From: Chlorophyllum brunneum
Taxonomy: Eukaryota; Basidiomycota; Agaricomycetes; Agaricales; Agaricaceae
DNA length: 64,000 nucleotides
Direction: 5' to 3'
NCBI GenBank assembly: GCA_963576785.1
Contig: OY756140.1
Span: forward strand, 3,782,001 to 3,846,000
A model generated the notes under the pieces. It did not search any database and was not told the DNA's origin. It saw only the letters and a program-made list of their open reading frames with translations. Both the position numbers and the translations under genes were made by a program. Positions 59,522-64,000 of this stretch are shown here, in pieces. The stretch's first letter is position 1; each line of letters opens with the position of its first letter.

Positions 59522-62500
59522 GCCTTTAAAGCCTCAATAGGTGTTGAGTGTTGATGACCCATGTCTTTGGTTCCTCAGCATCAGTGTTGAGATGAGATGA
59601 ATGTACATAGGCTATGTCTTGCTGTAAGAGATATGTTAGGTGTTGGCTATGCAGCCTGAGAAACCTTTGAAATAGAAAATTAGTGGACCATGATGGGCAG
59701 TGTGGAAGGAATGGTAAATTTCCATCAGATACATGATGACAATGTCATCAATTCAGCTGACTGCAGTGTGACAGAACTCAGGTGGCAAGGTGCAAGGGTT
59801 GATGATGAAGGTAGATTACAGATATATCAGACCTGTCCACAAATAACCACAGGACCTTTATTACATGTGGAATAATACCCTGTTGAAGATTCAGTCATAT
59901 TCCAAAACTAGATTGTGTGTTGTTATGACAATAATAGGCACTATGAAACTTCTTGTGATTTGCTCTACATGTGATGAAAGTCATGCTGAGTTGTCAATAA
60001 CTACAACTATGACTTAGTTGTTACTATATTGGAGCCCTTATGACTCAAATATACATTCTATAGTACTCAATAAGAGTCAGTGGAATCTATGTGTTTTCTA
60101 GCACAGTAACATGCAGTGACAATGGATAAACTGACTTACTGATAGGTTAGTTAGTTAATGGTGAAGTTACTAAGGTGTTGCTATTTAAGTTGAGTAGAGC
60201 AAGAGTAGAAATTGAGTAGATTGTCTCAAGAAACATAAGAGAATACATGCTGCTTTATATACTAAATGTCCGGGTAGCAAACCCTAAGACCTACAAGTAA
60301 TAATAAGGCATAAGTGTGTTAGTAATGACATCAAAGTCCCTTGAAACACTGCAATTACTCAGTGGTGTCCAGTAGTATAATGAGAGTGACAGTAATCAGT
60401 TAGCTCATGAAATACATGAGGAAATGGTGCATAATGTAAGTCAGGAGGTGCAGCCTCAATAACAAATATTAGATGAATAATACTGAAGAGCTAGTCATTC
60501 CCAGCAAAGTAGTCCTTGAATTCCTGAGACATATATTCTTTTCTATTATCAGAGCACACACACTTGATGCATTTGCTTGTCTGGTTCATGACCAGTTCAG
60601 CATATGCCTGGAAAGCACATGCAATGTCTGATTTGCTATACAAGAAAGAAATGTGTGTAGAGGAAGAGTAGTCATCAAGGAATATCATAACCTATTTGAA
60701 CTTATGATAAGATACAATGGGGAGTTCCTGAAGATCTGAATAGATCAATTCAAGGATCTTGGATACACAAGATTTGTTCTCATGGTAGGCCTTGTTTGGC
60801 AGCTTTCCAAGTGCACAGCCAGGGTAAACCTTCTGTTCCTTCAGTGGAAGTACTGGGACAGATTCCATGTGTTTTGGCACATAACCTGGAGCCTGATTGG
60901 ATAGGTGTGCAAATCTTTGATGCCAAACATTATAGGATATGGTATTTTTATTGATTGAAGCCAAGGAGAATTGAAGATCTCTATTGTGCAATGTTACAAC
61001 CTTAGTCTAGAACTTAGGTTGCAAGTCTTTGGATAAAGACAAGGAAGTAAGAAAAAGAGAAAGGGATGATACAATGTAAGGAATACATCAAGAATGACCA
61101 CATTTTCCCTTGTATGTATTAAATGGAATACCAATAGTGGTAATATTAGAACAGATCATCATGTCTCTTCAGAGGAGAGAAGAGCACATCTTATAAAGTC
61201 TTGACAAATGTCTGAAGATCCTTAGCTTCCACCCTAGTACTTGAAGAGTCCATTATACACCAAGTCTCAGGAAAAGTGAAATAAGATTTCAAGCAAGCAT
61301 AAGTTTTCTGTTCAAGTTGAGTGAAAGGTTTTTGGCCTGAGATAGTTCCAGTCTTTGCAAAGGGCATATGCACACCCCTGGCAATAAGGTGTGAGATGTT
61401 ACTAATGATAAGATATCCAAAGGTAAATTCACATCAGGGAGGGATGGTGCATGATGGAAAGCATGTGAAAGGAACTTATTTGCATTGTATGAAGAGCAAA
61501 AATCTAAACAGGGTAGGATGCACAGTAGCTTGAGTGTAGGCCAAGCTGTGATGATATCTGTAGTGGATAGTGTCAAGGATATGCCACAAAAATCTAAGCA
61601 CTGCAGTAACTTTTCCCTTAGGACAAGGACATCTTGTAGTGTGATCGACTTCTGGATCATGTTATTGCTGTCCCTGCATTCCAGACAGAGAGTATGAAGA
61701 ATAGGGAATGCTGTGGAGACAGTAGAGATAGCATGAGATGGGAAATACTTAGCTCTCAGACTACCTCTGGGCTACTCAAGCATCACTAAGAGGGAATGGA
61801 CAGTCACAAAGGTCTGATTCTGTATACACTGGACAACCATTAAACCCTCCCCATGTAAGGAAAGTATGAGTAGTAATCTCATCCCTTCTATCCAGTTCCC
61901 AATATTGGAAACTGAGTTTGTGTTGTATATTCTGAGGTGAATATCCAGGTTGGTAAGGTATGTTGGCAGGATCCAAAATAACTCAATATGAGAATGTTCC
62001 AATGTAGGACACTGATAGTTTTGCAATGGAATGAGCATGGAACAAAGGGTAGAGAATTCAAAAACATATATAACAATGTGGGTGGAAGCATGACTAGTAT
62101 AAGTAATGTCAGAAAGCTCAATTTTGTGGTGTTTGAATGTCTCCAACAGTACTTCTGCTGCCATTTCATTTGATTTATTAATCCTGTTGACAAGCTTTAT
62201 GCTCTGTATGGATGGTAACATGAATGGAACAAGATGGTATGCCAAACTGGGGGAGAGTATCCCTGCTCCCAGAGAGAGCCCTTGCAAACACAGACAAAGC
62301 AAGGTTATCCATCCAAGGCTAAGGAGAGTTTGCCACAGAGCACATTCCTTCAAACTGGGGAAGGCATCAAAATGGAGGTAATGAATGCAGGATAGGTATC
62401 TGAGCACTTGCGATTTGAGGCTGGTGGTGATGCTGTGTGCTGGGAGAGCAATTTCCTATTTGATTTGAGCATATCAATGGATGATTATTAATGACCTGTA

Positions 62501-62648
62501 ATTCTGGGCTACAGGACTGCAGTACCCACTCACCCAGTAGTCAGAGTCATAATCCTGTTTATACTGAAAAGTATCTGATGACAAGGGAGATCCAGTGTTG
62601 AATATGTGAATGATAGGCTCAAGGGTGGTCATCAACCTCTAGAGCTTG
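59514..62648. other. CpG-depleted DNA block
   Basis: By direct scan, CpG occurs only at about 60271, 61646 and 62411 within roughly 3.1 kb, whereas the adjoining 60-base lines on both sides carry two to four each. TpG and CpA are correspondingly common. The edges are abrupt (last CpG on the left at about 59512, next on the right at 62649). The usual cause is cytosine methylation followed by deamination, or a CpG-directed repeat-mutation process. The block encloses a decayed copia fragment and most of an F-box pseudogene. Confidence 0.9.
60491..61373 (-). mobile_element. Decayed Ty1/copia retrotransposon fragment (GAG-pre-integrase and integrase)
   Basis: Read on the minus strand: a possible degenerate protease site (MDSSST, where copia proteases have DSGxT) near 61240-61260, uncertain; then, after stop codons, DLQFSLASINKNTISYNVWHQRFAHLS, the GAG-pre-integrase W-H-x-R-x-x-H motif with GCALGKLPN replacing the usual C..GK; then the start of the integrase core, ELIYSDLQELP (D of the DDE triad) and MIFLDDYSSST with a second D region CVCSDNRKEY. 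The fragment stops at 60491; reverse transcriptase, RNase H and LTRs were not found. A Ty1/copia insertion truncated and mutated beyond function. Confidence 0.75.
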
Positions 62649-62851
62649 TCGAGTGTGACGTCTGCGAGTTGGGGATATGCCAATGCAACTGAGAGTATGA
62701 CACGCCTGTTTGTTTGGGTATCTTCTATACTTTCATTGCCCAAGGAAATCTCAAAATATCGGAGAATTTCCCTCCACACATCTCTGTTCATGGCAGGATG
62801 CATGGTGTGTTGAAAGAGCAGAAGAGGGGAGGTACGCATAATTATGGACAT
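61320..62851 (-). pseudogene. F-box protein gene, decayed
   Basis: Begins with an F-box-like N-terminus: MNRDVWREILRYFEI (62790-62835), RVILSVALAYPQLADVTLDKL, then a TAG at 62640-62642 exactly where family members have the Trp of L.LW..M.SLEPI; the reading continues in frame as RLMTTLEPIIHIFNTG. Further pieces follow: DYDSDYW, then ALPAHSITTSLKSQVLRYLSCIHYLHFDAFPSL and a hydrophobic, leucine-rich stretch to 61772, with additional pieces toward 61300 in other frames. The first exon has normal CpG content; from the TAG leftward the gene lies in the CpG-depleted block. F-box proteins bring substrates to SCF ubiquitin ligases; this copy cannot encode a full protein. The left limit and its border with the copia fragment are uncertain. 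Confidence 0.65.
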
Positions 62852-63139
62852 GCCGATGAGGTGAGGTGTCGGACACGCAGTTTTGTTTGATTAGTTAATA
62901 ATATCTCCTCAGATGTCGAACGTTGGGGAATACCGATGAGCTTGATGCTATCGTTTTATAAAGAACATGACTGTGCAGGCACCGGATTGGGCACGGGATA
63001 CCTATACAGCGTCCAAGGCTATTTATGGACATGCATGTGAGGACGCAGCCTGCTGAGAGGATAATAATTGTTTACAGGATATTATCGCCGAAAATCCAAA
63101 GCACTGATAGCATCCTACAAGTCAAAAACAATAGCGCCT

Positions 63140-64000
63140 TCAGCGTCCACCGTCCGAAGTTTTGGGAATATTCAATGGATGTTCCGAGCTAAAGTTGCTG
63201 CATCAATCAATTCAAAGTGACAAATATTCCAGGTGCTGTAATTGTGAGATATTGACTAGTGTGGGAGGGTCGAAAACCATTCTGTCCCTGGATAAAGCCA
63301 GACAACAAAGAAAAAACCATCTTTTAAGTATCGTTGTCAGGTCTTGCAATGTAAGATGATAGGGAATATACTTCAACTGGAGAGTTGTCATATATCGAGG
63401 CCAAAATGCCCCCCAAGTCCCATGACCGTAGCACAGGGCAATCAACATCCTCCGGGATATCAACGGTCAGTGCATCCATGTTTGGGAACATTTGAGCAGC
63501 TTTATCAAAAAGCCTTTCTCAGGAAAGTCCCCGGCTCGGGCGGATATACAAGGTCAGGGATTCGAGGTAGGAGTATTGTGGTCCATCGGGGGGAAAGACA
63601 CGGAGAAAATCTTCCTGGGAGGCCGTAAGCTGCATATTTTTCAACTTGCACTGGTCGAGCGAAGCAGCCGGCCCGGAGTACGAAGGACGAAATATCCCGA
63701 GATTGGCATGGAGGCTCGTAAGGAACGGAAGTTGCTTCACGAACTCCTGAAGTGAGGTCACGTTTTGACTATTGATGACTTCGCTGTTGTGTGTGATTGT
63801 GAGATTCTTCAGGGTTTGAAAAGGAACGAGAGTGACGAGCGGATCCGGGTGGAAGCTTTCGTGGCAAGAGATGGACTCCGATGTCACCTTCCGTGAGGCG
63901 AGCATGCGATGGATTGTCAGGGTAAAATCACTGATAGTTTGATGTGGGGAATGATCAGGAGTGATGGTAATGTCTAACACCAGGAATAGTAAGAGTTACT
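63140..64000 (-). CDS. F-box/LRR-type protein, 3' part (5' end outside window)
   Basis: A leucine-rich solenoid-like sequence on the minus strand running in from the right edge: LDITITPDHSPHQTISDFTLTIHRML, LVTLVPFQTLKNLTITHNSEVINSQNVTSLQEFVKQLPFLTSLHANLGIF, CKLKNMQLTASQEDFLRVFPPDGPQYSYLESLTLYI up to 63519. A further piece, AAQMFPNMDALTVDIPEDVDCP near 63410-63480, is in another frame, and TLQLKYIPYHLTLQDLTTILK...LVNISQLQHLEYLSL (63212-63400) in a third, so there are introns or frame changes that I cannot settle. This irregular LRR layout is typical of the C-terminal half of mushroom F-box proteins. The F-box itself would lie right of the window. May be intact or a pseudogene. Confidence 0.55.

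Noticed and set aside
59522..60490. LTR of the copia element
   Set aside because: I looked for a direct repeat with the region right of 61400 and for TG...CA ends flanked by a target duplication and could not identify a pair; the low-CpG composition makes visual matches unreliable.
1..64000. tRNA or rRNA genes
   Set aside because: No stretch with a convincing cloverleaf and internal promoter boxes or rRNA-like conservation was noticed, though a covariance search was not possible here.

Overview
The window looks like the nuclear genome of a mushroom-forming basidiomycete (Agaricomycetes). Genes are short-exon and rich in 45-70 nt GT-AG introns, with occasional GC-AG introns. Families typical of that group are present: DUF6533 seven-helix proteins, DUF6535 membrane proteins, NACHT-type STAND ATPases, BTB and F-box proteins. 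The species cannot be named from the sequence. Exon coordinates are my own reading of splice signals and frames; no transcript evidence was available.

Layout. 1-1.5 kb: 3' half of the XPF/Rad1 DNA-repair endonuclease. 2.5-4.5 kb: DUF6533 gene. 6.0-8.4 kb: intact DUF6535 gene (copy A). 8.7-12.0 kb: assimilatory nitrate reductase, without nitrite reductase or a nitrate transporter in view. 14.3-24.5 kb: a tandem duplication in which each unit is a DUF6535 gene followed by a DUF21/CBS (CNNM/Mam3-type) metal-transport gene, all on the minus strand. In unit 1 (14.3-18.7 kb) the DUF6535 gene has a damaged tail and the CNNM gene is a pseudogene; unit 2 (19.4-24.5 kb) is intact. 25.3-26.7 kb: BTB protein. 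27.6-29.9 kb: diverged DUF6535 gene D. 30.5-32.7 kb: proline-rich protein with an AT-hook-like patch. 34.9-36.7 kb: membrane-anchored von Willebrand A protein. 37.8-39.9 kb: TRM2-type tRNA (uracil-5)-methyltransferase.

40.4-47.5 kb is a large imperfect inverted repeat. Two NACHT ATPase genes point at each other, the left one frameshifted and the right one open. The roughly 2.65 kb spacer holds a glutathione-degrading ChaC-type cyclotransferase gene and a fragment of a GCN2-like RWD domain. Part of the two arms, including an intron, is practically identical while the flanking parts are clearly diverged, which suggests recent gene conversion. Immediately right of the palindrome lie two more DUF6535 loci, a short relic (F) and a pseudogene with two small deletions (E), so six DUF6535 loci occur in 45 kb.

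51.5-59.5 kb returns to single genes: a Cir_N-domain (LENG1-like) nuclear protein, a second DUF6533 gene and a multi-spanning membrane protein. From about 59.51 to 62.65 kb the DNA changes character: only three CpG dinucleotides remain in 3.1 kb. This block contains a decayed Ty1/copia fragment and most of an F-box pseudogene, and looks like methylated, deaminated heterochromatin. The right edge holds part of another F-box/LRR-type gene.

Functionally the window mixes housekeeping genes (XPF, nitrate reductase, TRM2, ChaC, CNNM) with fast-evolving membrane and NLR-like families undergoing duplication, conversion and decay.
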